Shown here: one piece after another, positions 4,835-5,371 of the stretch
How positions within the stretch are numbered: position 1 is the stretch's first letter
Layout: every line of letters begins with the position of its first letter
Assembly (NCBI GenBank): GCA_016199685.1
Contig: JACQGD010000047.1
Span: 1 to 5,371 of the forward strand
DNA length: 5,371 bases
Direction of reading: 5' to 3'
From: Candidatus Saccharimonadota bacterium
GTDB taxonomy: Bacteria; Patescibacteriota; Saccharimonadia; Saccharimonadales; Saccharimonadaceae
Made by a program: the position numbers and the translations under genes
The notes under the pieces: model-generated
Seen by the model: only the letters and a program-made list of their open reading frames with translations
The model's database searches: none
Told to the model about the DNA's origin: nothing

Positions 4835-5371
4835 ATGAGAAATGTTCACCGTACAAGACGATTTATTGTCAGCTTGATTAGTATTGTCATACTTCTCGGT
4901 GGGATTGGCGTATCACAGGATATGTGGCAAACGCAGATAGCTTCGGAGGAGCCTATGGTAGGTACTCCTGCCGTTGGTGCAGCTTCTGAGGTTCTGGCGA
5001 CACTTCCTATAAAGGGGCGGGCACCAAAGACTGGGTATACTCGAACTGCGTTTGGGGACGGCTGGACAAAACAAAACGGATGCGACACGCGTAACATCAT
5101 ACTCAATCGTGATCTAACGAATGTGGAGATTTCGCAGGACTGCAAAGTACAGTCTGGGGCGCTCAATGATCCTTATACTGCCCAGATCATTGCCTTTAAA
5201 CGAGGAGCGGATACGAGCGATGATGTACAGATCGATCATGTTGTTGCACTCAGTGACTCGTGGCAGAAGGGGGCACAGCTCCTGACCTTTGAGCAGCGCC
5301 AGGCACTTGCCAATGACCCGCTTGAGCTTTTGGCCGTCGACGGTAGCGCGAATCAAAATAAGTCAGACGGC
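4835..5371 (+). CDS. Exported HNH endonuclease, DUF1524/GmrSD C-terminal-like, partial (179 aa, cut by right edge)
   Basis: The N-terminus is short and basic (RNVHRTRR), followed by a hydrophobic helix at about 10-26, a signal peptide or membrane anchor; the rest would lie outside the membrane. After a linker (about 30-65) comes the nuclease region: YTRTAFGDGW (68-77), GCDTRNIILNRDL (82-94), a second cysteine at 103 that may form a disulfide with C83, then DPYTAQII (112-119). The metal-finger motif is VQIDHVVALSDSW (131-143) with D134 and H135, followed by ANDPLELLAVDG (159-170) and NQNKSDG (173-179), where the window ends. These are the landmarks of secreted HNH nucleases with the DUF1524 signature, common in Actinobacteria and also seen in Saccharibacteria. 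The missing part should be the short C-terminus. The enzyme would cut nucleic acid outside the cell; nutrient scavenging is inferred. The start at 4835 lacks an SD but has TATACT six bases upstream. Confidence 0.9.
   Translation, partial: MRNVHRTRRFIVSLISIVILLGGIGVSQDMWQTQIASEEPMVGTPAVGAASEVLATLPIKGRAPKTGYTRTAFGDGWTKQNGCDTRNIILNRDLTNVEISQDCKVQSGALNDPYTAQIIAFKRGADTSDDVQIDHVVALSDSWQKGAQLLTFEQRQALANDPLELLAVDGSANQNKSDG

Noticed and set aside
4846..5356. Two minus-strand open frames opposite the HNH nuclease gene.
   Set aside because: The plus-strand frame carries a recognisable HNH nuclease; the antisense frames have no domain, SD or plausible start.

Overview
The window (5371 bp, roughly half G+C, standard genetic code) is a compact chromosomal segment of a small bacterial genome. 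The long frames contain no in-frame TGA, which argues against the recoded TGA of Gracilibacteria/SR1. The best guess is a Candidate Phyla Radiation bacterium of the Saccharibacteria (TM7) type. That guess rests on the RNase HII-YraN fusion, the large M1 aminopeptidase, the exported HNH nuclease of a kind common in Actinobacteria and Saccharibacteria, and very short intergenic gaps. It is an inference from gene content, not proof. I see no transposon, phage, CRISPR or RNA gene.

Layout from left to right. (1) 1-127, minus: the 5' part of an unrecognised gene, with its own sigma70-type promoter and Shine-Dalgarno (SD). (2) 225-255: a perfect 13-bp hairpin, probably the terminator of the next gene. 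(3) 272-496, minus: a 74-residue basic, helical protein of unknown function with a strong SD. (4) 497-584: a divergent promoter region. (5) 585-1550, plus: ribonuclease HII fused to a YraN/UPF0102 nuclease-like domain. (6) 1551-1598: a short convergent gap with a weak hairpin. (7) 1599-2231, minus: a 210-residue protein with a C-terminal FHA (phosphothreonine-binding) domain, preceded by a striking AT-rich double palindrome embedded in its promoter. (8) 2298-4814, minus: an 838-residue M1 zinc aminopeptidase, complete. (9) 4815-4834: a 20-bp divergent gap holding a 12-bp palindrome that gives a -10 box to each flanking gene. (10) 4835 to the right edge, plus: a membrane-anchored or secreted HNH (DUF1524-like) endonuclease, cut by the window end.

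The genes do not form one operon; they look like individually transcribed units. RNase HII-YraN acts on RNA/DNA hybrids and probably in genome maintenance. The aminopeptidase and the exported nuclease could both serve nutrient scavenging (peptides and nucleic acids), which would fit a host-dependent lifestyle, but this is inference. The main novelty is regulatory. Four of the six starts (rnhB-yraN, FHA, M1, HNH) have no SD and carry a -10-like hexamer ending exactly six bases before the ATG, which predicts leaderless mRNAs that begin at the start codon. The two remaining starts have a clear SD.
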